NCBI GenBank assembly: GCA_949825045.1
Contig: OX463836.1
Coordinates: 9,937,829 to 10,001,828, forward strand
Reading direction: 5' to 3'
Length of the DNA: 64,000 nt
DNA from: Argyresthia goedartella
Lineage: Eukaryota > Arthropoda > Insecta > Lepidoptera > Argyresthiidae
The translations under genes were made by a program, and so were the position numbers. This document shows positions 55,618 to 64,000 of this stretch, piece by piece (the first letter of the stretch is position 1; each line of letters begins with the position of its first letter). Under the pieces are notes generated by a model. That model had not been told where the DNA came from and did not search any database. It saw nothing but the letters and a program-made list of their open reading frames with translations.

Positions 55618-55770
55618 GATGCTAACCTACCGCCACTACGTTGGCGCAGGGGGCGCATTGTTAACTTGTTCCCTGGCAAGGACGGGACCCCCCGGTCTGC
55701 AGAGGTTCTAGTAGGAGGCTCGGTTCTAAAACGAGCGGTAGCAACGTTGTCTCGGCTGCCCGTAGATTAG
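55618..55770 (+). pseudogene. Outer BEL element, displaced 3' end of pol
   Basis: gatgctaacctaccgccact to the stop TAG (55768-55770) matches 54884-55036. It is the part of the outer pol cut off when the inner element inserted. Confidence 0.88.
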
Positions 55771-55802
55771 GGGACAGGTGGGTGCCTGTCCGGGCGGGTG
55801 AT

Positions 55803-56347
55803 TGTTCGATTCCAAATCGATATTCGATCGATGGTTTCTGAACGGCCATTTTGAATTTGACGTTGCTGCCAACCTAGCAGTTTTTTGACAACTGACAGAC
55901 GAAAGCCCTCGCAATGTAAACGCGTTTTGGTTAGGGTATTGAAATTAAATCGCAGGCCATCTGGAATGTATTCGGGTTTCCCTCAGGATTGTCTATATAG
56001 CTGAGTGTGTTGTGGTTCCCCGAACCAGATAAAGTTCGCATTTACGTGGCCGATTGGTTTTTACCATGTAACATAACCTGTGTTGGAACACTGTGCTCAT
56101 TGAAGCTGGCCCGCCAGTCATAGGAGGTTGGCTGAAGAACCTGTCTACCAAGAAGAGCCTAGGGTGCACCCGGGCCTTGCAGAGAGACAGGAGGTTGACG
56201 GGACCGAAGCACAGACTAGGTTAGATCGACCCCAATTACTTCAGCTCGGTGAATCGCCGACGTTCACACTTCTTGGCACCTGATCGTTACGCTACCTCGT
56301 AGCTGATGTGCCCCTACGAGGTCATTAGGTGCCGAGAAGCCTGAACA
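55803..56347 (+). mobile_element. Outer BEL element 3' LTR
   Basis: 545 bp, same ends as the inner LTR but with more differences (for example tttctgaacgg, gcgttttggtt, tttttaccatg). It is followed by a SINE B head. Confidence 0.92.
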
Positions 56348-56428
56348 CTTTATTTCCAGCCGGGGATCGAACCCAGGACCCTCGTATAGTAGGCAGAGCC
56401 ACAACCGCAGTGCCACAGAGGTCTTCAT
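56348..56428 (-). mobile_element. SINE family B head, cut by the BEL element
   Basis: Complement: gacctctgtggcactgcggt, box B ggttcgatccc, then gctggaaataaag directly at the LTR. Its 3' half is not at the other side of the BEL element. Confidence 0.65.
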
Positions 56429-56492
56429 TTATATGTTTGTATATAAACGTATACGTTTAGCTGTTGTCCTGCTATTATCTCTTGGTCGTCAC

Positions 56493-56587
56493 CTTGAAGA
56501 ACTGCACGAAGGAGATCCGGTAGCCATGCTGCTCCGCGACGCCTGCGCACACCACGTTTGCGCTCGCGCCGATCAGCGTACCATTGC
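56493..56587 (-). CDS. Oca2: P protein/OCA2 transporter, penultimate exon
   Basis: 95 nt. The acceptor cacttgcgcag precedes GCAATGG and the donor is AAG|gtgacg. The first two bases complete a Gly codon begun by the previous exon (phase 1); the exon ends in phase 0. The peptide is [15 protein letters not shown] then [28 protein letters not shown] is a signature of the P protein/ArsB-type transporters, in the re-entrant loop that lines the substrate site. The match to OCA2 ([16 protein letters not shown]) is strong. GC-rich compared with its introns. No stop or frameshift seen. Confidence 0.92.
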
Positions 56588-56944
56588 CTGCGCAAGTGGG
56601 AAAATCGTTCAAATATTAGACAAAGGAAAGCTTAACAAAAGATTGTGTCGATCACATAAGGTTTGCCGCACTATGATCGTACCAAACTAATTCAGCTATG
56701 GACGATCCCTTTCACAATTGCACTTTGCAATTGTGAGGCGGGACATCCACACGAAGTGTCGACCATGACCACTCTGTCAACCATAGCCACTGTATCACTA
56801 CGACTAAGAAGAAGAATGCTATCTTAACGAAATCGTCGACAAACCTTATGCGCGCAACAAGTAGATATTTGATTATTGGCGAAATGTGGGTACAAAAGAG
56901 TGCTTCCTTACGTATGAGTACCACGTACTTGAGTGAATAACATA
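56588..56944. other. Intron start, nothing further recognised
   Basis: Intron sequence between the OCA2 exon and the Tc1/mariner element. No repeat landmark seen, apart from a short cacaattgcactttgcaattgtg hairpin at 56711-56733. Confidence 0.4.
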
Positions 56945-59536
56945 CAGAGTGTTTGGCAGATCGATCGCAAAGAGTTAAAGCGAAGATAGTGCAGATCATT
57001 TAGAACCATTTGAGTCTAATGTGCCTAAGGCACTGCCGTTTATTTTTTATTGTCGATTTATTGTTTTGACAAAAATTCCCAGATTTTCACAGTTAATTGA
57101 ATAATAACTGCGAAATTAAACAATAATTCGATACACAACATATTTTTTTTCAGCGCTTAAGAGTTTCGTCAATTTAAATCGATTATTTTAAAATTATTTC
57201 TAATGAAACACTTATTTCAATAAATATCAAATTATTGGTATGATTTATTTTTTTCCTTTCGCCAGAAATGAAACCTAGATTACATGTTAGAGGACAATAC
57301 GAGAAATTAATAGCAAAAAGAACCAGGTCTATCAACTGTCATCGAACGAAGATAAATAGGGAAATATTGCTAGTATCTTTTTGTCAGGCGTTAACTATTT
57401 TTCTTATATATATTAGTTTTTAATTTAAAATACAATCAAACGTGATATTTTGAGGTTTCCATTGATAAAATTTATTAAGTTGCTTTTAGGTGTTATATTT
57501 TTTTCTCACTGGCAGTTTTTCATCACTAAAACCAGTAAAAAAACTGATAATCATATCGATTGGAGTAGTGGTCGAATAGTGGGTACGCGTTATTGTTGCG
57601 ATAGTAGTCTTTGACCCGACTGCTAATGCGAACCGAATCATACATGGTAACCATGGTAACGGTCGGTAACAATGGTAACGGTCGGTAACAATGGTAACGG
57701 CCAGCGACCGCCACAATACGCTAAACGACAGCAATTTTGAACGTTGCATGCCATAAGTAAGTATGGTATCGCTAACCCAATCACAAACGTACAGACGTAG
57801 ACAGGAGTCGATGACCGCTATTGCGACACTATTTGACGCCAACCATAGGATATCTAGGTCTTCTGGGCTACTTTTCTAAAAATTACTATAGAATATTATT
57901 TTCTTTTTTTATGTAACCTCTACCATGCCCCACTGCTGGGAAAAAGATTGGGGATTTCTAGGAACACGCGGCGCCTCTTGACACCGCGCGCGCTTTTCGT
58001 ATGATCTGAAATTTTTTACGGCTCCCGTTGTAGTTTTTGAGAAGCAGAGCTCAGTAAGGACTGAATGTATTATCAATCAGACACAAAAATGTTTAAGTGC
58101 CTACCTAATTCACAACCAACAAAGGAAAAATATAACATTAACAACCTAATCTATAACAATCTTATAATATAATCTATAAAAAAACCCGACAACTGAAACT
58201 AGTCACTTGGCCTCCGCCACCGCCTCCCGACCGCGACCGCGACCGCATCCGGCCAGTTATGCGGAAGCGGGGGATGCGGAATGACTCATTAGAGTAGCCG
58301 AGTAGTATTTAACAATGGGAAACTTAAAGTATCACACACGGAGTATTTTTATTAATGAAACATAACGCCTGATAAAAAACAATAGCAATGTACTAAACAA
58401 TGACGCCTTATAAAACCACAATAGCAATCTACTAAACACTCTCTAACTTGGTTCGGTCACAGTTGGTAGACGTAGTTATTTTTGCTATTGATTTCTAATA
58501 AAGCACTCTAAGTCTAGGTTTCACTTTTGGCGAAGAGAAAAAAAAATACATGCCAGCTATCTATGGCAAAAGTAGCATTGCCCTTTTAATCTTGAAAAAA
58601 AAAGTTTTACAGACTCAATTTAAAAAAAAACCGTTGAAAGATTGTATGTGCAAATCCATGTTCTCTATCAATGTGTGGGCTGGAGTGATAGGCAGAACGT
58701 TGATTGGGTCACACTTCTTACCAGATACTTTAAACGGCCAAAACTATCTGGATTTTCTTCAGAATGATCTTCCAGTTTTGATGGAAGAGTCTGCAGCTCC
58801 AATGGAGCAGGAACTAATATTCCAACATAACGGCTGTCCAGAGTTGATGTGTGAGAAGCCATCTTGAAGACTGACAAGATTACAAAAATAAGACTGGCTT
58901 TTGATATCATGAGAGAGGATGATGTTGAAAATTACGATCACAGAAGACGGGCTCGTGCCTTTGTGAGGTTAGGTTTGCCTTGTTTCTCATTTTGAGCAAG
59001 AATAAAGTAAGTTAAATTAGTTAACAAAGTTCATCAGTATGTCTAAAAAACTATTCTACTCGCTCAATGTGGTTTGTAGGTCTTAATTTCAACAATGTGT
59101 AAGGTACGAGTATCTGCGTATCTGCTTACCTCGGATGATATAGCAATAATCAAGAATGTTTTTTTAAATGATTTATACATAAAAGAACCACACCACCTCA
59201 CCTTATTTAAATTGGCACCGAAAAACTTTTTTTATGATGATTAAAATTTGTCGTGCTCTTCAAAGGTCTGTAAAAACTGAGTCTGAAGTAGCAGATGCAC
59301 TAATAAAGATTTATAAGAATGTTTATTAAGTGATTTATTAGAATTAATTTCAAAATAAACCAATTATTGTTTGATTTCGCAGTTATTATCGATTTACTGT
59401 GAAAATCTGAGAATTTTCACCAAAACTATAAATCATCCATAAAAATAAACGCCATCGGTATATTTGGCTCAAACGGTTCTAAATGGTCTGTACTAGCTTC
59501 GCTTTAAGTCTTTGCATCGATCTATCAAAGACCCTG
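56945..59536. mobile_element. Tc1/mariner-type transposon with roughly 180-bp inverted repeats
   Basis: The left end cagagtgtttggcagatcga (56945-57130) and the right end (59360-59536, complement cagggtctttgatagatcga) are inverted copies over about 180 bp with scattered differences. TA lies directly outside both ends (56943-56944 and 59537-59538), the target duplication of the IS630-Tc1-mariner group. A transposase fragment sits inside at 58550-58867. A (ggtaacggtcggtaacaat) minisatellite (57654-57702) and some unrelated sequence are also within. Confidence 0.8.
58550..58867 (+). pseudogene. Transposase fragment, Tc1/mariner DDE type
   Basis: The frame reads MFSINVWAGVIGRTLIG, SHFLPDTLNGQNYLDFLQ and FQHNGCPELM. 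In insect IS630/Tc1-like transposases this region is V-W-G/A-I ... IGPxFLP ... LN...YL.FLQ ... FQHDGAPAH, where the D is catalytic. Here it is N, and the frame stops soon after. N-terminal DNA-binding helices and the third catalytic residue are not visible. It lies centrally between the inverted repeats of 56945-59536, so it is that element's own decayed gene. Confidence 0.7.
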
Positions 59537-59639
59537 TATGTAGTTTTCCAAGATTAATCTCGCAGCTACTGGAACACTTAGCTTAGTTCCGCAGGGCATC
59601 ACCCCAGCGTAACTTAGAATGTCTCCTTCAGTTTACTTT

Positions 59640-60295
59640 CAAGCTTCTAGGTGGGACTAAGGATAAATATGCCAAAGACCAAGGTCGTGACAAACAGCAC
59701 TGATCATCCAGTGTACGTGGATGGTTCAAGCATCGCCTAAGTCAAAGATTACATCTACTTGGGCCAAATAATCTCTTTCCAGGCCAGACAATACAAACAG
59801 ATCGAATTAACAACGACTGGAAGAGCTATTGGTCGAATTAAGAACTCATAAAAGGAAATTTTCCCTTTACTCTGAACCGACAACTAACGAAAATATGACT
59901 TCTTCCCATCATCACCTACGGAAGGCAAACTTGGTCTTTTGACTTCAAAAAGCTTAGACTCGAGGTTTGCCAGCGAAATATGGAGCGAAGTATCAATGGG
60001 CAACCGGCTGCTGGACCGAGCCCGGAACACCGACTTGCGCTCCAAATCAAAAATTAAAGACGTAGGTAGCGGAAAATGCGGCTTGTTTTAAACTGGACTG
60101 GGCCGGCCATGTTGCTCGTATACAACCAGGACGCGATGGGCCAAACTAACTACACTTTGGGTCCCGAGGTCGAGCGAGGTCGAAGCCGCCCAAGAACACA
60201 ACAAGAACTGGTGGGAGAGCGAGCTGCGTGGAAGAGGGGAAGAGGGTATTTGCCCAGCAGTGAGATGATATATGGTAGTAATAATAATGGTGATG
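59640..60295 (+). pseudogene. RTE-type LINE C-terminal relic
   Basis: Plus-strand pieces in shifting frames: DYIYLGQIISF-like KDYIYLGQIISFQARQ, LLPIITYGRQTWSF, CQRNMERSING, a degraded GRPCCSYTTRTRW, and NNWW-like QEHNKNWWESEL. Then comes a kCPAV-like end and tagtaataataatgg. The order is that of lepidopteran RTE-clade LINE C termini. The tail abuts the OCA2 donor site at 60302. Confidence 0.65.
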
Positions 60296-60302
60296 AGCTT
60301 AC

Positions 60303-60450
60303 CTCCCATACAGGCTCCAAACGACAGCGCCCAGATAAGAGGCGCCATCGGAAGACCAAGGTTCGGGTTGGAGCCGAGTGACGTAACGATCCGGATCATC
60401 ATTGTCGTGAGCGGGATGTTGTCCACAAAAGCGGACGTTAAGCCTGACAC
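60303..60450 (-). CDS. Oca2: P protein/OCA2 transporter, exon with the SAFVDNIP signature
   Basis: 148 nt. The acceptor gtttcag precedes GTGTCAGG and the donor is GGGAG|gtaagc. Phase 0 in, phase 1 out. The peptide begins VSGLTSAFVDNIPLTTMM and continues to LIWALSFGACMG. The SAFVDNIPxTTMM and PLIWALxFGACxGG motifs are hallmarks of P protein/OCA2 and related ArsB-type permeases: a membrane helix, then a conserved DN motif near the transport path. The first residues complete the helix begun by LLLMLW of the previous exon. Confidence 0.93.
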
Positions 60451-60574
60451 CTGAAACAGTGTACTGTGTGTCAGAGAGCATTTACGGTAAGAGGGTTGGT
60501 AGCAAGTCAACTGCAGGTATTAACCATTTCTAGCACAGTGTAGAAACTGTCTTAGCAACGTCTGGTGTTGACAA

Positions 60575-60735
60575 CCTATGTGGCGAAGCGGTCGTTCTGC
60601 CTGACAAGCGGAAGGCTCAAGATTCGAATCCCAGCTGGGGAGGAATGAAAAAACCCCGGGTCTTGGTTGGTTATATGACTTCGCTATTTCTGGTTCACAC
60701 GACACAGTGTATCCTAGTATTTGTGTAAAAATGTT
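60575..60735 (+). mobile_element. SINE family B in an OCA2 intron
   Basis: Head tatgtggcgaagcggtcgtt, box B gattcgaatccc, and tail ggttcacacgacacagtgta tcctagtat. Antisense to OCA2. Its end lies about 15 nt from the donor of the next exon. Confidence 0.6.
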
Positions 60736-60749
60736 TGTTTTATACGCAC

Positions 60750-60860
60750 CCACAACATAAGCAACAGCGACACAGCCAGCCTGGCGCTCTCATGAACACT
60801 GAGTATGAGCGACTCCGTGAGACCTCCGATGAACGAGATGAGACCCAGCTTCGATAGAGC
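60750..60860 (-). CDS. Oca2: P protein/OCA2 transporter, exon
   Basis: 111 nt, 37 codons, phase 0 at both ends. Acceptor tacacttgcag then GCTCTATC; donor TTGTGG|gtgcgt. The peptide reads ALSKLGLISFIGGLTESL, then SARLAVSLLLMLW. OCA2 proteins have the same A-L-x-K-L/I-G-L-I-x-F-I-G cytoplasmic stretch between two membrane helices. The join to the next exon (LLLMLW then VSGLTSAF) restores a continuous helix, which supports both splice choices. Confidence 0.92.
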
Positions 60861-61149
60861 CTGCAAGTGTAAGATGTGTCAAAATCAATTTTAGGAGATA
60901 ACACAATGCGAATTTACTTATTCGATTTTTTTATTAATATATTTTATAAATTAATAAATTCCATTTTATATTTGGAAAATAAGAAATGCAGTTAAAAAAA
61001 TATCTCACAGACTCATCTGTATCAGATGCACCAGACCTACATATCTCACAAGTTTGAACACATCGTGCTGTATATTGTCGGAATGAAGCATGAAAATAAA
61101 CCTGTATGTAAAATGCGGTGAATGCTGTATATCTTTTTCGTTGACCGCG

Positions 61150-62027
61150 TGCCAAACATATTCTTATTTCTTATTCTTTATTGCACAGATAATATAAACT
61201 TGTAAAAAGTAAAAAGAAATGTTATAAGCAAAGGCGAGCTTATCCCTAAAAAGAGATTTCTTCCAGCATACCTAGGCAATACAGGAGAGTTAATGATACA
61301 GGAAATTTCTAGTTCGCAATAAAACTCTATACATACGTACGAAAATTACTTTCAAAATATATATAAATTATACCAAAAAAAATATATATATACTTCAACT
61401 ACATAAAATACACTATATAGCATGCACATATATAAACTATAATAAATCATACATATTCAATATACACATACAAACATCGACATTCGACGGAAGACGAAGG
61501 TTGAAGATGTTGGTAAAATAGCTAACAGGGCTAATATGGAAATAGGTAAGACACTTCGCTAGGCGGGAAAACGAACGTTGGACCAAAGCAATCACAGATT
61601 AGTGGCCTAGGTTAGCCACACAGCCAGTGGGCAGACCACCTGCCCGATGTCCGACAATATCATCATATCGACGGAAACTCTCTTGATTCGCTTCACACAG
61701 GACCGTAAGGATTATCGCTATAGAGAAGAGGCTTACGCCCAACAGTGGGTTGATGTGGCGTGAGCATGATTATGATGATGGTCTACCCTACAGACGACTT
61801 TCCTCTAAGGCAAATCGAGGGCGGACTGCAGAAAGTCCACTCCGCTGACGAAGAGGTTATCCAATGGCTGCTCAAGCCGCCTTTGTGACGAAGACGCTAG
61901 CGATCAAACACTAAATAAATAATGATGGTATCTCCATGTAAGCGAGTTGCACAGGACCGAGTTGAATGGCGAGTACGGAGGCCTATTCTCAGCAGTGGGT
62001 TCCCTGACAGGCTGATGGCTATGGTGA
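61150..62027 (+). repeat. Cluster of LINE 3' ends in an OCA2 intron
   Basis: 61150-61320 (minus) shares gcaaaggcgagcttatccct with 27490. 61490-61790 (plus) is an RTE-type C terminus in broken frames (GRPPARC-like block, then REEAYAQQWVDVA and a gattatgatgatgg tail). 61925-62027 is another RTE end (caggaccgagttgaatggcg, cagcagtgggttccctgaca, ggctatggtgacgg) that stops at the OCA2 donor. Confidence 0.6.
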
Positions 62028-62033
62028 CGGTAC

Positions 62034-62176
62034 CTCCATGAGCACGAAGAGTGCTGCGAAGAACAGCAGTGTGGACCACTCGACGCGGTGCAGGATCGGC
62101 TCCAGGTCCTCGCGGTCCGCTAGGATCAGCAGCAGCAGCGCGCCCAGCAGTGCCGTCCAGGCGAGGGAGACGCGCT
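62034..62176 (-). CDS. Oca2: P protein/OCA2 transporter, most upstream exon in the window
   Basis: About 143 nt. The donor is ATGGAG|gtaccg (phase 0). The acceptor is at or just before the AGCGCGTC start (ctctttag; a 2-nt alternative keeps the frame too, so entry phase is uncertain). The peptide begins [18 protein letters not shown], continues [20 protein letters not shown] and ends [24 protein letters not shown] and [16 protein letters not shown] match OCA2 membrane helices flanking the conserved DxEDLE loop. Earlier exons (N-terminal half) are not found up to the right edge. Confidence 0.92.
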
Positions 62177-62269
62177 CTAAAGAGTGATGTAAAGACGCGT
62201 TAGTGTATCTGAATAATAAACATAAGTCTTGTCCGACACTGGATAGGGTTGTTTGCTGTTGATACTTCA

Positions 62270-63330
62270 CTGGTCTTCAAAATTAAAAGACAAAAAGAAG
62301 ATTTTGATGATGTTTTTGATGAATTGTCTTTATACTTGAATTGGTTCACAGTTAACAATTTATTGTTAAACGCTGGTAAAAACAAGTGTAATCCAAAGTC
62401 CAAATGTCAGGCAAGTTGAGACCAGTTCAGTGTTAGAATTAGTAAATGATACGAAGTCTCTTAGAATATTCATTGATAGCAAATCGCAGTGGGAATCCCA
62501 CATCGATAAATTATCTGTGAGTAATATCAGACTGTCAGACAAAGCACGGATGTGGCTACAGTCCTGCTAGTCTATTTTAGTTACTTTTTTAGTGTCATGC
62601 AACATGCATTTTGTATGTTATCATGTTGTGGGGAAAGCAGCGGATATTTAAACTGTTTTTATATAACAGTTATAGATACAGAACTATTCGAACAATCAAT
62701 AATTTTAAAAACATAGGCGCCCTAAAATAACTATTCAAAAAAAATTACATACTAATTGTAGCTAGTCAATTTATTTTCTAAAATATAATCTATGTACGCA
62801 AGAACCTTACAAAATTTCCCAAACTTAGCGATAGCTGTAATGTTAACCTAAGAAATAATCACAGACTACTTGCGCCCCGGTTTAGACTCGCGAAGGTTAG
62901 CAATTCTTTCAAGGGTTAATGCATTATCTACTACAACAAGATACCTCTGGAGATCTTGAAATTGCCATTTGAGCAATTAAAAATCCATGTTAAAGCGACT
63001 TTGTCGAAAAAGGGATATTACAATGTTCAAGATTACTTAAATGATGGGTCTGTATGGGGTTAATCTGGCTCAACAAAGACCTTGCTGTTAATAATTTTGT
63101 AATTATTTATTCCTGCTTATTAATTATGATAATGACTAAATATTATATTTTGTAGTAGTGAAGCATAAGCAATTTTTAAAAAGAGATCTAAAAATCAATC
63201 TGTGGGAGTTTCTACGCCCTTCTTCTCCCACAGTGGTCCAATGTAGAGAAGTGGCAAAAAATGACGAATGCTAAGTATATGTAAATATCTACAGTAATAA
63301 AGACATTTGGAATTTGGAATTTAGAAATTT
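62270..63330 (+). pseudogene. LINE family J relic (RT C-terminal half and 3' end)
   Basis: Broken frames read FDDVFDELSLYLNWFTVN, NLLLNAGK, SKSQWESHIDKL and YVIMLWGKQRIFKLF, then LAPRFRLAKVSNSFKG, then the C-terminal PLEILKLPFEQ and EKGYYNVQDYLND-like region. This is followed by a 3' untranslated part nearly the same as 27925-28195. The catalytic YADD region is missing. Lies upstream of the last visible OCA2 exon, in an intron. Confidence 0.65.
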
Positions 63331-64000
63331 GGTCTCGGTTGTCAGTCAGAACATAAACAAATATTGATATTACTTATATTTTTTTAGTTTTATTAAGGAA
63401 CGAGAACTCAGATTGTAACAAAGACTCTGTGAAATTTTAAGATTACAAATAGAAAATGATGCCTGCTGTAATAAATGGGTTCAGGGTCCGCTCAGGGAGA
63501 AGATTAAGCCACATACATCTCAAGGGTTTCGGCAGCACTCATAGTAAGTTTTCTACAGTTATGCAGTTATTTTGGTGCCCGGACAAACCTCAGTGGTGTA
63601 CGGGCGCTTACCTTACAAATGTAATTAGATTTAAGAAATATGAAATAAAAGTAAAAAAAAAAGATATTATTTGGGACGTATTATGCGAAATATTTAAATT
63701 AATTTCTAATGGGTTAAAATGACATTTTTTTTTATCATCGCTAATTTTGCCACTCACAAGTTTTAAAAGAGGGCGAGAGCGGGGATTACACTTGTATGAA
63801 TGTAAATTTCTGGTTTCCACGACACAGGGTATCCTAGTGTGGGGTCAGAAGTAATGTGAGTATGTGCCTGTATATTAATGTTTACGTTAGAAGCTGTAGT
63901 TTCATGTCAGGTAGGTATAGAGGAGACGTCTAGCGAGAGCGAAGCCGCGGACTACTACTAGTTTATTCATTTTAGGTCTAATTCCTAAAAGGGCAGACTC
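63331..64000. other. Intronic or unassigned sequence with a SINE B tail
   Basis: 63808-63875 is a family B tail (ggtttccacgacacagggta tcctagtgtggggtc). 63930-63965 has gagcgaagccgcggactact, common at ends of lepidopteran repeats. The 88-codon frame at 63456-63722 is not recognised. No further OCA2 exon is visible. Confidence 0.4.

Noticed and set aside
46442..56347. Simple tandem array or assembly duplication of BEL
   Set aside because: The GATGC duplication and exact resumption of pol after the inner LTR fit nesting; differences between copies (LTR changes, distinct deletions) argue against an assembly echo.
58550..58867. Host gene with DDE-like domain (domesticated transposase)
   Set aside because: Short, mutated catalytic motif, stop soon after, and it sits between inverted repeats with TA duplications.
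62270..62730. Continuation of OCA2 upstream
   Set aside because: It lies on the plus strand and its motifs (LNWFTVNNLLLNAGK-like, SQWESHIDKL) are those of a LINE polymerase C-terminal region.
63456..63722. Additional OCA2 exon or other gene near the right edge
   Set aside because: Neither strand gives a recognisable OCA2 segment with splice sites; the frame is not conserved-looking.

Overview
This window looks like nuclear DNA of a moth or butterfly (Lepidoptera). It is AT-rich and intron-bearing, with almost no long open reading frames. It is packed with small transposons of a lepidopteran kind: tRNA-headed SINEs, short inverted-repeat elements with a cttcgcttcgctc core, RTE and CR1/Jockey-type LINE relics, and repeats ending in gcacttggccgg. 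There is no bacterial signal, no rRNA, no free-standing tRNA gene and no CRISPR array. Species cannot be told from sequence alone.

The one host gene I can support lies on the minus strand at the right. Five exons (62034-62176, 60750-60860, 60303-60450, 56493-56587, 43956-44039) join with compatible splice sites and phases. They encode the C-terminal part of the P protein/OCA2 (oculocutaneous albinism II) family, a melanosome-type 12-TM transporter of the ArsB/Na+ symporter group (Drosophila relatives are the hoepel genes). The last exon ends with a stop codon at 43956. The upstream exons lie beyond the right edge. The last intron is about 12.5 kb and has been inflated by retrotransposons.

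Region by region: 1-5.7 kb is LINE relics, a duplicated 0.4-kb unit and inverted-repeat elements. 5.7-35 kb is a mosaic of at least three SINE families (called A, B and C here), hAT-like MITEs (M1), palindromic elements (M2, M3, M4), the gcacttggccgg repeat (M5), a PIF1/Helitron helicase fragment and several hairpins. 36.3-37.9 kb is a 5'-truncated LINE with a nearly open reverse transcriptase. 38-43.9 kb is more MITEs and long palindromes downstream of the OCA2 stop. 44-56.4 kb is the last OCA2 intron. It holds a degenerate LINE broken by a candidate solo LTR, then a BEL/Pao retrotransposon (46442-56347) into whose pol 3' end a second element of the same family has inserted (52159-55617). That nested insertion is marked by a 5-bp target duplication. 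56.6-60.3 kb is an intron filled by a 2.6-kb Tc1/mariner-type element with long inverted repeats and by an RTE-type LINE relic. 60.4-64 kb is small introns and LINE relics.

The most interesting points are the nested same-family BEL insertion with complementary deletions, the crowding of transposon ends within a few bases of OCA2 splice sites, and SINE and MITE families that share tail or core modules with different ends. No coherent new multi-gene system was found. Nearly everything besides OCA2 is mobile-element sequence, mostly decayed.
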